Positions 1 to 12,039 of a stretch of DNA of 64,000 nucleotides are shown here, piece after piece. The DNA comes from Marsupella aquatica (taxonomy: Eukaryota > Marchantiophyta), in contig OZ316898.1 in NCBI GenBank assembly GCA_973895155.1, positions 17,732,001-17,796,000 of the forward strand, in the 5' to 3' direction. Position 1 is the first letter of the stretch, and each line of letters begins with the position of its first letter. The translations under genes were made by a program, and so were the position numbers. The notes under the pieces were generated by a model that saw only the letters and a list, made by a program, of their open reading frames with translations, was not told the DNA's origin and ran no database searches.

Positions 1-38
1 GAGAGTTCATGAGCTCCATCAAGCGCAGCTCCTAAACC

Positions 39-1211
39 CTAGTCCTGCTGCCTCCCGTGTGACATCCTTTTGCTCATCTCAGTAGCAAAAAACTTGAAGG
101 AAGAGGAAACATCACGTAAAGCTCCAGAAATTTTGCCTGACATTTTCTCTTGCATGTTCACTGTCTCTGTGTGCTTCTTCAAATCATTTTGAGCCATGAC
201 TACGTGCTTCTCTTTTTCCCAATCCAACAGTGCCTTATCACTCAATTCTCTCCTTTCTGCTTGTGAAGCCATTGCTTTGACCATTTCTGTATTGGCATTT
301 TTGAAATGATCATCGAGCCTGTCTTTCCTGGATTTTTTCAGCAAGCGTCCCTGTGCAGCAGGGTGGTCTGGGATAGCATTGGAGTCTGAATTCTCTTCTC
401 CAGTGGGTGGCTGATCTCGCTCACTATCTTGCTCACCATTTACTTGTGGTCTATGCATTGCTTCGCCTGCCTCTGAATGTTGACCAACAACGCTCTCTGC
501 TTGGGTACCCTCTGCATTTGCTACTGGTTGTGTATGAGCTGCACTTGCAGCTGGACGAGTCCCTCCTGAATTTGACACGAGCTCTTCATCCAAAGAACTA
601 TCCATGACTTGCTCAGGGTCGGGTTGAACTGCTCGTCTACCAGGCACCCAACATTGCATTAATCTGTAGACCTCACTGTCGTATTGTGGCGGGAGGTTGA
701 AACGTTTTCTATCTTCAGAGCCCATCTCAAAATAGCCAAGCTCGCCTGAAGGAGGCCTTCTTTGGTAATAAAAAATCTTCTTGAAATCAGTCATCAACTT
801 CTCCCATTTCTTTCGGATTAAAGCCTGCTTCCTGTTGAACCCATACTTCAGCAGACCTGCAATAACGATCTTCCACCGGGCATCTGCTGATTTGATCCTG
901 TCACGTGGAGTGTCCAGGAAGCTGCGCTCATACTCATCCTTCTTTAATGAAAGCAACAATCTCAACTCTGCCATTTTCCATCTCTGAGCTTGTGTGCTGG
1001 TTACTTGACTTGGAACCCCCACTGAAAAGGCCTGTGACTCAGTGCCAGGTAGGGACTCATTGGAAGGAGTTGCTTGAGTGCTAGTTGGTGGTGTGCTGAA
1101 TACCCCAGGCATTGGTGGTGAAAATCCGCAGCTAATGGCTTCAGAAGTTACAAAGTTTGATGAAGATGCAGCCATTGTCCTTGTAACAAATGGATCCCCT
1201 GATCCTATCAT
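39..1211 (-). CDS. Trihelix (Myb/SANT-like) DNA-binding protein, single exon
   Basis: An uninterrupted frame of 390 codons. Residues about 78-160 look like a trihelix/Myb-SANT-like domain: a first helix starting WKMAELRLLL, a second around ARWKIVIAGLL, and a third around RKKWEKLMTDFKKIF, with the spaced tryptophans typical of the family. The middle is Ser/Thr/Gln/Glu-rich and low in complexity. The last ~100 residues are highly charged (KKSRKDRLDDHF onward) and probably form a coiled coil for oligomerisation. The likely role is nuclear sequence-specific DNA binding. The first Met gives MIGSGDPF, but the Met at residue 13 (MAASSSNF, coordinate 1175) is an equally good start. Related SANT-like proteins are also encoded by PIF/Harbinger transposons. 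No transposase lies to the right, and the left flank is outside the window, so a transposon origin cannot be excluded. Confidence 0.7.
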   Translation of the reverse strand: MIGSGDPFVTRTMAASSSNFVTSEAISCGFSPPMPGVFSTPPTSTQATPSNESLPGTESQAFSVGVPSQVTSTQAQRWKMAELRLLLSLKKDEYERSFLDTPRDRIKSADARWKIVIAGLLKYGFNRKQALIRKKWEKLMTDFKKIFYYQRRPPSGELGYFEMGSEDRKRFNLPPQYDSEVYRLMQCWVPGRRAVQPDPEQVMDSSLDEELVSNSGGTRPAASAAHTQPVANAEGTQAESVVGQHSEAGEAMHRPQVNGEQDSERDQPPTGEENSDSNAIPDHPAAQGRLLKKSRKDRLDDHFKNANTEMVKAMASQAERRELSDKALLDWEKEKHVVMAQNDLKKHTETVNMQEKMSGKISGALRDVSSSFKFFATEMSKRMSHGRQQD

Positions 1212-1605
1212 TTTTTTGCAGGAGAGACGTTAGCACGTAGAAGTATAAACATTTTAGCAAAAATGTCAAGATTTCCTTCCGGCAGCTTTAGAAAATGTTG
1301 CAACCATATATCCATATGTAGTACCGAACACTGAAAACAAGACCGAGCATAGAGGTTTAATTTCTTTTTGGCAGCTCGAGAAAACAATTGACCTGGATGA
1401 TTAAGGGCAGGATGCCACTAGTACTGCAATAAAGTAAGATTTTTGCTTGCTCGCTCGGCTGACTCCCCGCGAGAGCTTGCGAACTAGGAATGTACAAGGC
1501 ACCTACAACAAGGGAAGAATTAAAGGGAGGTATGTTAATAGCGAGAATCACCTGGTCCTGAAGAATCGCAAGTAAGTAATTGATCAGCTAAGCAGTTCGA
1601 CATTA

Positions 1606-2358
1606 TCATGATCTGGAAGAGTGTTTCGAGTTTGTTTTCTTGAAAGCTATGTGATACACTAGAAAAGATGAAAGGTAGACATCAGGGACACATCCGACAG
1701 TGGACCAACTGAGTAAAATGGCGACGGCGCAATTCTTCGTCAACCTGGGCACGAGTTTCTCCAACTCGCCGTCGGCCAATATGTTGTTCAGTCTGGACCA
1801 GGATTTATTTTGGGCAGCTTGATGAACTACTTGGCGAAACAAACACAAGCTCCCAAAGATCGAGTGAGAAAATGTAAGATTGAGGTTCTGCAACAAACAC
1901 AGCAAACCACGAGAGGCAACAAACGCAAATGAATGCTAACGTTAGTAGGAGCAGAATTATTTGCAGGAGAAACTCAGTAGCAACGATAATTTTCAAGAAT
2001 CTCTGGAAACATAACACTCTTGTGCATTGGATACAGCTTGATTTGCTCCAGCGGGAGTTGCTCAGCAAAAACGCCCGAGGAAATCTGGAACTCAAATGCG
2101 CCTTGCAAATCACAAGTGATTTGGAAAATGATTTCACTTCCAGCTTGTAACCGATACTCAATCCAGAAGGCGCACAATCCCTGCAAGTGACATCCATGAT
2201 GAGGAGAATCTGTGCAATTGGCTGTGACATTTACTGGGCGCGAGATGAAAACATCGGCATTGAAAGGGACCTCTGCTGTCAAAGCACCGTCGAAGTGCCA
2301 CTTCATCGGTCACAAAACGGGCTGCTGTAGGTAAAAGGTTCTTTGTCACCGACTTCAC
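1606..2358 (-). other. Possible coding exons of an unrecognised gene
   Basis: Two stretches on the minus strand read like protein rather than random sequence. One at about 2306-1974 includes VPFNADVFISRPVNV, a Cys/His-rich NCTDSPHHGCHLQG and LCAFWIEYRLQAGSEIIF. A second at about 1830-1650 includes SWSRLNNILADGELEKLVP. Amino-acid composition is balanced, with hydrophobic periodicity. A possible acceptor (CTTGCAG) sits just before the GLCAFWIEY part. I do not recognise the family and could not build a phase-consistent model with start and stop. It could be a small gene, upstream exons of the trihelix gene, or a decayed copy. Confidence 0.25.
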
Positions 2359-2399
2359 CGGTCAGACAAAGGGTGGAACCGCGAACCGGAAGGGCCTCG

Positions 2400-4016
2400 C
2401 TGCCTTCCCGTTTGGCCATCTGTTCAAGGGCGACCCCCAAAATGGTAAACGTCCGTCATTCGCTCCGACAATCTGGAGAGGGTCACACGTCGGGGGTAGG
2501 CCAGAAAGTAGGGTGAATGGAACACAAGTGGAAAAGAACAATTCTGAAAAACTGACCAAAATTTGTGCTACTAAAATCACATTTACCTAATTTTGTACGC
2601 TAATTCTTGCATAAACTAATATGGTGGACAGTGTAGTTCTCTCTAGCACCAGATTAAAGGGAAACAGTGCAAGTGAACATAAGACAGGCTGTGGCCGCTG
2701 AAGCATCACAGGGACATGCCCAGTTGAAGCAGCGCTAGGTGGAGGGAGACCTGTCTTTCCCTCCCCAGCTGCCTCCTCTCCCCTCCTCTCTCCCCCGCAC
2801 CCCCACCCTTCTTTCTGTCCTCCCTCCCACACCCTAGCCTCCCTCTCTCTCAAGCCCTCCCCTCCTTCCCCTCCCATCTCTCTTTCGGAATGCTTGCCCA
2901 TTGCATGAGGGACAAATGGGAGGTCACACAGTGTACATCATCATTCCATATCATGATAAACTTAATTATTTTATTTATTTAGAGAGATACACTATTTATT
3001 ACCACATTTTGATGTACATTATCACATATGATGTACAATTACCCAGAAAACAAAAAACATAATTTGATGACAATTATCTAGAAAACAAAAATCATATTTT
3101 GATGTGCAATTACCAGACACCAAAATAAGGTGGGAATAGATGTCCACATATGATGTACAATTACCCAGAAAACAAAAAACACATTTTGATGTGCAATTAT
3201 TCAGACACCAAAAAAGGAAGGGAGGGTGCATTCTGCATCAGGCAGGCACTGAGTCGACGAGGGGCACATGTCAGGCAACACACGAGCGAGGGAGGGACAA
3301 TCCGAACATAAGCCGTGCATCCAGTGAGGCTACCTCAGGCGACTAGGGGCCTGTTAGTGGGTGTATTTCAAGAATCAGATTGTCGCAGAAAACAGCTCAT
3401 AGAGCCGACTACTCAGGTTCATTGCCACCTGTTTTGGTTTTCGAAAACAGGTTCCACAGAAGTGTTTGGGTGAGATCACAATCTTGCAGTGGGTAATTGT
3501 AGAAAACCCCTTTCCCCCTCACACTACCTGTTGCATTTGGTCGGAGTAGATTTTCAGGGAAAGCTTTAGCAAGTGAATCAAAGGGGTGCCTGCCGACAGG
3601 TAGGACATATCTCGAAATGACTCAATTTAAGATCCTAGAAGTTATATTTTACTTATAGAGCAAGCTAATGGCAGGGCAGTGACATTCAAAGGCAAAATTT
3701 TCAAGCACTCTAAAGTGGGCAAGCAGATCGCATCCTTCGCCAAAAAATGTTTTAGGTAACATTGTCTGGCAGCTCCCATGAAAAGCAGAACAAAAACTAT
3801 GGTTTAAACACGGCAAATTGGTATCCCATGGCATTGATAAATCACCACTAGTCACAGATATCCTCCTGGGATGGGAAAAATGGATTTACTAACATCGAAG
3901 AGGTTCAATTGTATTACAGAAGCCCTGGCTAGCTGCGGATGTGGCACGAACTTTCGAATACAAAAGTAGTGGTTCACAACCCGACATTAAAATATAAGGG
4001 GAATAAATAACAGCAT
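2400..4016. other. Intergenic region with polypyrimidine tract and short repeats
   Basis: No gene is supported here. The plus strand carries a ~130-nt almost pure pyrimidine tract at about 2753-2885. A ~50-bp degenerate repeat follows at about 3005-3215, built on 'ttgatgtacaattaccc' and 'agaaaacaaaaaaca'. The rest is unremarkable spacer and the probable 3' UTR/downstream region of the coiled-coil gene. Confidence 0.5.
3005..3215. repeat. Degenerate ~50-bp tandem repeat
   Basis: Four imperfect units share 'gatgtacaattacc(c)aga' followed by 'aaacaaaaa(ac)ca'. Units start near 3011, 3061, 3100 and 3150. A related 'attttgatgtgcagtta' appears near 62491, so the unit may belong to a dispersed family. 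Confidence 0.6.
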
Positions 4017-7000
4017 TTAGTGAGCTATACAAATCCCCTCAAGGGGACGACGATTGCTGAACAGGGCAAGGATGTTTATTTGAGATTTTGAAGAAGAGCG
4101 CCCCGTAGTCCAAAGAAGATCCATGTTATCACAGATGATCAGTGAGTTCCTGGCATGAGTAAATGCAATGGCCCGCCGCACAAACCACACCACCTCAAAT
4201 GGGAAGTCCCTTTTCATGATAAATATCTGCAAAGACACGTGTGTTACTGCATGTCAGTATCGACAAAGAGATTGCGCGGTAGAAAGTTTGCGGTACAGAC
4301 AATTGTGAATTCAGAGTACTTCCCACAGGACATCAGAAATTGACAACCGCATGCAGACGACCCAGAAAGGTATGTGACCGCTGACCATCATATACAGACA
4401 AATAACACTATGGGTCATCAATCTTCAACCAGTCATCTTACCTGTCTCTGTGTCGATATCTTGAGCTTGCCAGCTGTTGATGTCCTTAAGAATCCCAGGC
4501 TGTGATGCCCTTTGAAGTTAGTACACGATTGTAGCACCCCTCTCAATTTACAGATAATGAGGCCACGGATTTCAACGGTAGGGGCTCCATTGACGATGGA
4601 CTAGCATGTCCATCGTGGACGGGGTTCTATTGGCCGGCTGAGTCCTGCAGTGTATATTGATGCAAACACACCACGAGAGATAAAGATGTCCCCTAGGGTT
4701 TGTAGCGTCACTCACTCACCCCAAAGCAGCTACTACCTCGCAGAATCGATATTTGACCCTCCTTTACCAAGACATCCTCTTCCAATTGCGCGACCTTCCT
4801 TCTCAACACTTCAACTTCAGCACTCAATCTCAAAGCTTCCCGGCCGATCTCATCGGCCTCTTCTCGCATCTCATCTCTTTCATGTTCCACTTGGGGCAAT
4901 GCCTCCCTCAACTTCAAAATATCTTGCAGATATTCTTGCCTCTCTGCCTTCCATGAAGATATAACGTCCTCCTTTTGTTTGACCTAGGAGTCCAAATAGC
5001 ACCAGAGGCACTGACTATCAGATACAAGTTTGTTTTATGGCCGCGCCCTCAGCTTCAAATAGCAATTGTGCAACGAATACATGTAATTATTAGTTGTCTG
5101 GACGACCTCTTGCAACCTTATAGAGCTTAATTATCGGCTTCAAGAACAGAGTCAATCATTTAAATACTTACAGTTCTCTCCAAAGTTGCCAGCTGTTGAG
5201 ATGCTTCCCCGAGTGCAGTTTGGGCTCTCTGTAACTCAGTTTGGAACCAGTCACGACTCCGAATGAGACCTGCAACTTCTTCGCATCGTTTGCTCAAGTC
5301 ATCCTCCCTTTGGGAAAGCTTATCTCGCAAGAGTTTACAAAGTAGATTTTGGGCTTCAAGTTCTTGCTTCACGTCATGTGCCTGTACGGATATCTGTTCC
5401 AGAAATAATTTAAAGTTTTGAGTAAGCGCATCAGGCAACATTCTGAATGAAAACATTGTTTAAAAGCTATCTTCAGAAAATCAGTAGTTGATAGGAAAAC
5501 TTTATCTTCAAAGTTCGTGCCAAACGAGCTCTGGCTTTGGTAGCCAATTGTAAAAGTATTAGATCCAACAAGGGATTAGATTGACGGTTCACTTTGGACT
5601 ACATTACCTCATCCATTTCGCTTATTCGGCTGTGGGAATCCTCCAGAACTTTAGAATGGAAACCTTCACCTTCCTTGCCTCTAGCTTGGAGATGTCTAGA
5701 CAGCTCCCCGTTTTTGCTAGAAAGTTGCATGATGCGTCTGTTTTGGGCGTCCATACTTCGGGCTAAATCACTAAGGCTCTGCTCGAGGCTACGTATGACA
5801 TCGTCCTTCTTTCCACTCTCATTCTTCAAGGCCATCAACTGAGCATCCCGTTCCTTCAATTTCTCATTAATTTGCTCCGCTCTTTCATTCATGAAAGCTA
5901 ATTGCCTTGCCGAAACCTGCAACGAGCCAGCACAAAGGTGTGAGCACCACAAAAGTTGCTTGTGAAGACCAATGCTGGTACTAAGGTAACAACTTTGCAA
6001 GCAGCCTTTACCTGTAAGCTATCCCGCATTTCTGCCTCCAGCTGATGGGCTTCCTTTACGGCCTTTTCCTTTTCTTTGGCCTCTTCATCTGAGATCATAG
6101 CAGCTTTTTCCCTCATTGCTAAGATACCCTGCAACATTTGATTGTTTTTTAAGAGTCCATCCACTCGTCGCTCTAATCTATGAATCTCCCTCTCCTTCTC
6201 TTGGACTTTACTTCTTTCTCGTCCAACTTCATCTTGCAGTGCGTTACTATCCACTTCCACACCTGACAAGTTGGATTCTAGAGATCTCAGTGCTGCCCTA
6301 TCGCTATCTCTTTCTTTCTCTGCATGCTGCAATTTACTGGAAAGCACTTGGTTCTCCTCTTGAAGTTCAGTAGTCCGTGATAGTAGGCTAGCGAGCTCAG
6401 CTTGCAAGTTTTGATCAATAACTCCCACTTCAGTATTCGACCGCAAATTCCCCAGTCTCTCGACCAACTCTTTATTCAAGTTCTGCAAAGAGATGGTTTC
6501 ACTTCTCAGACCTTCCAGCTCTTCCCGCAAAGTCCGCTCAACCGTACTCAAACGAACAAGCTCTTTTCTTACAGAATCCGAAGTCTGTTCATTAGATTCC
6601 GATGAGCTCTTCACCCCGTCGCTCAGTCCTTGTTGAAGTCCCTCGATACTGCTTTCATGGTCCGCACAGAGCTGTTGCAACCTCTCCACTTCTTTTGCAA
6701 GTTCATGACTTTGATTTTCTTTCGCCAAATAGGCCCTCCTCACACTTTCCAGTTCGATTTCAGCTTGTCTAGCCTGCTGGCAGCTACTTACAAGAGATTG
6801 CCTGAGATCGAGGATAGTCCTTTCTGCGCCTTCCACCCTCTTTCTGTGCCCCTCCATTTGAGATTCGAACTCCGTCACCTTTTCTCGCAAGCTCTCCTCC
6901 CTCGAAGCAACCGCGGTGCGCTCGGACTGAAGCCCTCCTTTTTCCTCCTCGAGTCTTCGCACACGGTCCCTTAACCATATCTCTTCCAACACAATGTCTT

Positions 7001-9746
7001 CAACTTTCTTCTGCCACTCGTCGTCCCTCCTCTCCAATTCTCGCTCGAATCCAGCTTGGATCCCCAGTTTCTCCTTCTCCATAACCCTCACACAGGCCTC
7101 CATCTCCCGCTTCATCATTACTAGAACCTCCTTCGCAGCTGCTCTCTCTGTAATTCTTCTCTTCACTTCGGATGCAACCTCAAGAGCCAGCCGTTTCTTT
7201 TCTTCGTGCATTCTTTTAATTCGCTGTTGCATAATGTTTATACCCGCAGCAAGATTGCTATGCCCGCTCTCGTCCAGAGCTCGAAGGTCATGCAGGATCT
7301 CATTGCTCTCAAACGATTGATCACCATTGAGCGCTGAAATACGCTGCTCAGCCATCCGGGATTTCATCTCTAAGTCGTCTGTCATACCCTCACTCTGTCG
7401 CTTCAATCCTTCCAACCATCCCTTCAAAATCTCTCGTTCCTTATCTTGCCGTGAAGGCGAATTGTGAAACCTGGGAGTAGGACTTCGGTAACCATCGTTT
7501 CCTGAAGATCCCCAGCGTCTACTACCAGTGGTGGCCCCAGCATTCTTCGAGATCTGGCCCGAATCTGAGCTCGCGCTATTCTCCGGCGTGGGATGGTCGT
7601 TGAATGGACCTTGAGAAACTCTCCCACTAGTGAACTCCTGCCAAGACAACACGCTCTCCCCTGTGGTGCTGCCACCTGAATCCTTCCGCGAATGGTGAGA
7701 AGGTAAATCCCCGGGTCGTCCCAACTGAAGCACATTCGTGAACGCACGGTCGTCACCAGTCCGCAGGGAGGATGTGTCGCTACAACTGCCATCGTAGCTC
7801 GAGTCTGCGATCTCCTCCTGGCCGCTCATTCTTTTCGACTGACCAAGTTTGGTTCGGCGTTCCCCGCCATCCAAAGACGTGGGCTTCCCATCCTTCGTCT
7901 TGCTAGATCCCCGGAATGCTTTGGCGAGTCGCTCGGCAACGACTCGGGCACCAGAGTACTTGTTGCTCTGCTGGGCCTTTGCGATGACCTCGGCTGCTGA
8001 AGGGATAGGTGCCGCTCCCAATTCTTTCCTGGCAACTCGAGGAGAGTCGCTAGACTTCCGACCAACAGTCGGGGAGCTCACCGGCGGCTTGGCACTTCCA
8101 CTTAAACCCTCACTATATGAGTGGGCTCGCGAGTGAGGAGTTCTCACAGGCGGGGGGTTTAAGAGTCGTTCCCTCTCGTAAGAAGCTGCTCTTGACCGGG
8201 GAGAAGCTGGCCTTGACCGGGGAGTTGGGCTTTCGTTGCTGGAGCTAGCGTCGGACACCCTGGTGGAATCGGTGCTGCTGAGAGATGAGGCTTCGAAAAC
8301 CCTGTCTGGGACTTTCAGAATCCTCATGGACTGTAACCGCGGGGTCTGGGCCTCCGATAGTGAGTTTCTCCTAGGATCTGGGAGGCGGCCCTTTGGAACA
8401 CTGGTCGACCTAGTAGTCTGCTCCTGTACTTGTGTTGGTCGATCAATATTTACTGTTTTGGCCTTGGTTGGGAGCTTCCCTTTTCCTCTTTCGTGCAGGA
8501 GGTTCTCAACAGCTCCCAACCCACTGCAAGAGATCGCCACCACGACATGTATTGAGAGAATTAGCCTAAAGCAAAGAAGTAAGCCGATCCAACAGAAATC
8601 AAAAACACAAAACCGCGACTGCATCCCCGCTTCATTGCCAGAAGATAAAAGACTTCCACATTGTTAGAAAATTAAATCTTTAACACTGAGCGTCGGCCAT
8701 AGCTCAGGAAGGGCCTGCGTATTCCGCGGATCCTTGACTTAATTTTGCCCGGCTGTTCTGGCAGCCTCGTCTTAACAGGAGATTGTTTCACATCATATTC
8801 ACAGCCGAAGGGGAAGCTTCATAATTTTCACACAGAGGTAGGCTGTTATCACACACGAGTCTTCGCAATTTCCTTCCTTGAGTCCTTCAAAAACGCTAGC
8901 CGGAGATACATGGGAGTAATCACATAGACCCTCTAGCTTCTCTCGTGTTCAAAGATGTTTTGAGAACATCTAATATCCTGACAGATACACCCAAAGACCT
9001 TCCATTGCCAGATTCACTTACACGAAATTCAAAGCAGCCGTCACATTAATAGTGGTTATTTTTCTTCATTCAGTGGGACTTGAATTAGAGCTCGCCAAGA
9101 AGACTAAGGTCGGCAAATCAGGAAGGATACATGTAATAACGTACCCCCGTTTGCTCGAAGCCTTGGTGATGGACGGCACGCGAGCAGCGCCTTTCATGAC
9201 ATCGGCCACGACACTGTCGAATCCCACTTCTATATCAAGTTTCTCCCTGCTCGCCAATTTTCCTCTGCTGGCGACTGTCTCTCTGCTGGCGGAATGATCT
9301 AGGTCCAAACTAGGGCGCCGGCTCCTGACCCTGTGTGGCTGATCCTCACTGGGACAGCTGATCACACTCTTTTCCACTTCCTTGCTCTCAGTGTTTTCAT
9401 CGCCACTCGGCGGAGTATCGCACCTTACTCCATTCTCAGCTGCAGAAGGACATGCAGGACACCAATGCTCCCGCTTGCTGCTGCCTCCTGTGCCTCCTAC
9501 TAGCCCATGCCCGTTTGGCAGGGCCAGTTCTCCCGACGAGGACGCGTCTGATTTGCTGCTCCTTGCAGCTGGGGACTTCTTCGACAGTTCTGGTGCATAT
9601 CGAGAAGACACAATAGTTCCTTTCAGTCGGGAATTATCCTTCTGAAGACCCGGAGCGGGAGTAGCACCAGCTCCCCCGAGCTGCTGTTGGGCATCCTTAT
9701 TGCTACCCCCCGAAGAGACCGACTTGAGCGGAAATATTCTCCGCAT
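4017..9746 (-). CDS. Long plant coiled-coil protein, seven exons (~1389 aa)
   Basis: Exons: 9746-9145, 8523-6012, 5916-5608, 5393-5172, 4983-4737, 4509-4442, 4226-4017. All junctions are GT-AG and phases join without a break. The protein starts MRRIFPLKS. The first ~550 residues are basic and Ser/Pro-rich, with repeated SPRSR/SPTPR patches. From about residue 560 the sequence is nearly continuous Glu/Lys/Arg/Leu heptad coiled coil for about 700 residues. From memory, the segment around EKEKLGIQAGFERELERRDDEW and LRDRVRRLEEE resembles the unnamed Arabidopsis family At2g39300/At3g55060, described as CAP-Gly-linker-like or USO1-like. The role is probably structural or scaffolding in the cytoplasm; no catalytic motif is visible. 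The last two exons encode a non-coiled ~90-residue tail and are less certain: exon 6 follows a TACTAAC branch-point-like site but uses a weak AAAG acceptor. The exon 4 start could also be 5381. Confidence 0.75.
4592..4617. other. Perfect 8-bp hairpin in an intron
   Basis: CGATGGAC and GTCCATCG flank a 6-nt loop (tagcat) in the intron between exons 5 and 6 of the coiled-coil gene. Only the inverted repeat itself is visible; no function is implied. Confidence 0.4.
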
Positions 9747-12000
9747 TTAGTTGCCTTTCCTCGTTTGTTATCTTAGCTACAATTTGAACACGTTCGCCTA
9801 ACTTCGTATATTACACAAGGAGCTGCTCAAAGGACACATCCATCGTCATAAAGACTCCCTCCCTCGATGTGCCGCAGCTTCCTGTGCACATTACCAGATA
9901 TCGTAGCAAACGACAGAGTGAGTAGAGCTAAGATTTCTTCGCGGGAGCTTGAGAAAATGCGTCGCCCTTGCAAAAGACTTGAACAAACGAGACAAGAGTG
10001 TTATTTAATACAGCTAAGATTGCTGCGCTTTAACGCTTCAACCTAACCTACTGTCCTGTAATTGCGAACCAATTGACGAATCCAACGAGCGCTCCCAAAG
10101 ACCGAGTGCGAATAGGAGAGAGCACAACGAGAGGTTTTAACTGCACATACATGTCCTGCGACCGCGCTCTGTTTCTGCTGGTGCTCAAATTCGTCCCTTG
10201 CTGCTGGACCTCTCCCCGGCCTGCATCTACGTGTCCCACAATCCGCCTCGAGTCCAGAGAGGTTTATACACTGAACGCAAGCGCGAGCTAACCTTCACGC
10301 CCGTTCGATCCAACGTCCCGTCGAAGCTTGTTGAGTTATTGCCTTCCTCTCCTTTGATATTTCCTCGAACGATTTCAAAGAATTACTCCGTGCCCTCCAA
10401 GACTCAACATACAGCGCGGGGGTCCGAAGCGGACACCGTCCGGAGTAGACCGGAGGTCGGTGTGCAACAGCTGGTTCAGCCGGCACTAGGAGAGACACTC
10501 AGCCAACGAAAAGCAGAAGGCCTCCGTCAGCAGCTACAGAAGTTACTACCTAGTAGAGGAAGCAGCACAACTCCACGAGGCCGGCCATAGCTCAGGAACC
10601 GGGAAAGGTACTAATACAAAAAAAACAATCCCTCGGACATTATCATTTGCCTTCCAAAAGCCTCTTCTTCGTAGCTCACTCAAAGAGACCCATGATGTTC
10701 CGCCATCTGTTTGATCAAAGAAACGCCGATAGACTAGAGAATGCCACGATCCACTTCATACTCCACCAAGATCCATCTCAAACTCCTCTCAGGAAGGTAT
10801 CATCATTACAAAAGCACCAAAACCTGTCCTCCACAGCTTCTTGCTCCATCACAACGCACATCCGTTTCGCTTCCCTGCTTCTTTCCCTTGCAATTCGCGC
10901 ACAAACTTCGTGCTGCTAGTGCAGTCGAAATGACATCCCAACAACCACACACCAACCAGCAAGCCGACCGACCAGCTGCTGCGCCAACTGATAGGCTCTC
11001 TCCTGTGACACACCCTCTGATGACACAAAATCAAAACCAAACAATACCTCCACGCCGAAGCCTGTGGTGAAACTCGATTCCGCTATCGTAGAAACTCGCC
11101 CTTCGATATCATCCCCAAGATAGTCTGTCTTCAGCGAGGTAGTCTTGGCTGATCTACTTGTCTCTCTCGTTCCGGCCAAAAAGACTACGACAACCCAATC
11201 CTCGTCGTCGCGGGCCCGAACACTGCTTTCTCCCGCCCATTCCTCAGCCCTCTCGTCTTCCTTTCCACGCATGCCACTACTCCTCCCTGTCTAAAGCCGC
11301 ATCCATTAAGTCCACTACTCCATGTTCCGAAGTCCCACGCATTATTAAGTCCACTGCTCCTTTTTCCGCCAAAGTCATCGGAATGAACGAGTCTGTCTTC
11401 GGAGCAGCAGCCATGGGGCATTTCCACGAGGGCGCCCCGCATCAACAGCTCCATGATTGTCACCTCCGTATTCTACGTAGCGGACAAGAGAGCATGCATT
11501 GTCCACCACGACCAGCTACCACCTCCATCCCTCCCCACTCTGGAACGACCGACCGACCGAGTCAATCACTCTACCAAGCGCCGCCCATGAAATCGTCGAA
11601 AGCAGCAACGAAATACACGAGATAGAGAGAGAGAAAGCTTCCTACCCAACCCACTTCTCGCAGCCTTCTTCCTGCCTGGACAGAAGCAGAAGCAGTCAAG
11701 GAGAGGAGGGATTACTACTACTGGAGTGGATACTAGAGTGGAGCGCGTCGAGGGAGGACGAGGAGGGCACGACGCAACGACAATCAATCATCAGTCTGCT
11801 GCTCCGAATTGAACGATGGGCGTCTTCTTCGATCGGTATTGATTCATGATTCATGATTCAAAACATGGAATCATGTGGGTCGCGCCACGCCCACGACCGC
11901 TCGTTGCTTTGCGTTGCGTTGCGCTGCGTTTCTTTGGTTCGTCTCCGTTTGAATAGCGCCAAAAAAGTGGTCCCCGCAGATTTTTCTTTCATCCCGCGCT
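9747..12000. promoter_or_regulatory. GC-rich upstream region of the coiled-coil gene
   Basis: This 2.2-kb stretch is richer in GC and CpG than the spacer beyond it and has open frames on both strands, as expected of a 5' region with low stop density. No frame looks like a recognisable protein. A 16-17-nt word 'cggccatagctcagga' occurs at about 10582 and again at about 8694 in the first intron. The region probably holds the promoter and 5' UTR of the minus-strand gene starting at 9746. No TATA box or start site can be fixed. Confidence 0.4.
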
Positions 12001-12039
12001 CCCGGCTTTTCCCCCGTCAAAGCCCCGTCCCTGTCCCTT

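Noticed and set aside
2587-2901. 104-codon minus-strand frame rich in Gly, Glu and Arg
   Set aside because: It is simply the translation of the polypyrimidine tract.
5500-5565. Possible extra exon of the coiled-coil gene (LATKARARLARTLK)
   Set aside because: No good donor or acceptor; exons 5916-5608 and 5393-5172 already join in phase.
10916-11849. Overlapping open frames of 90-155 codons on both strands in the 10.9-11.9 kb region
   Set aside because: The region is GC-rich with few stops in any frame; compositions are Ser/Arg/Pro-biased with no domain, and no splice-consistent model emerged.
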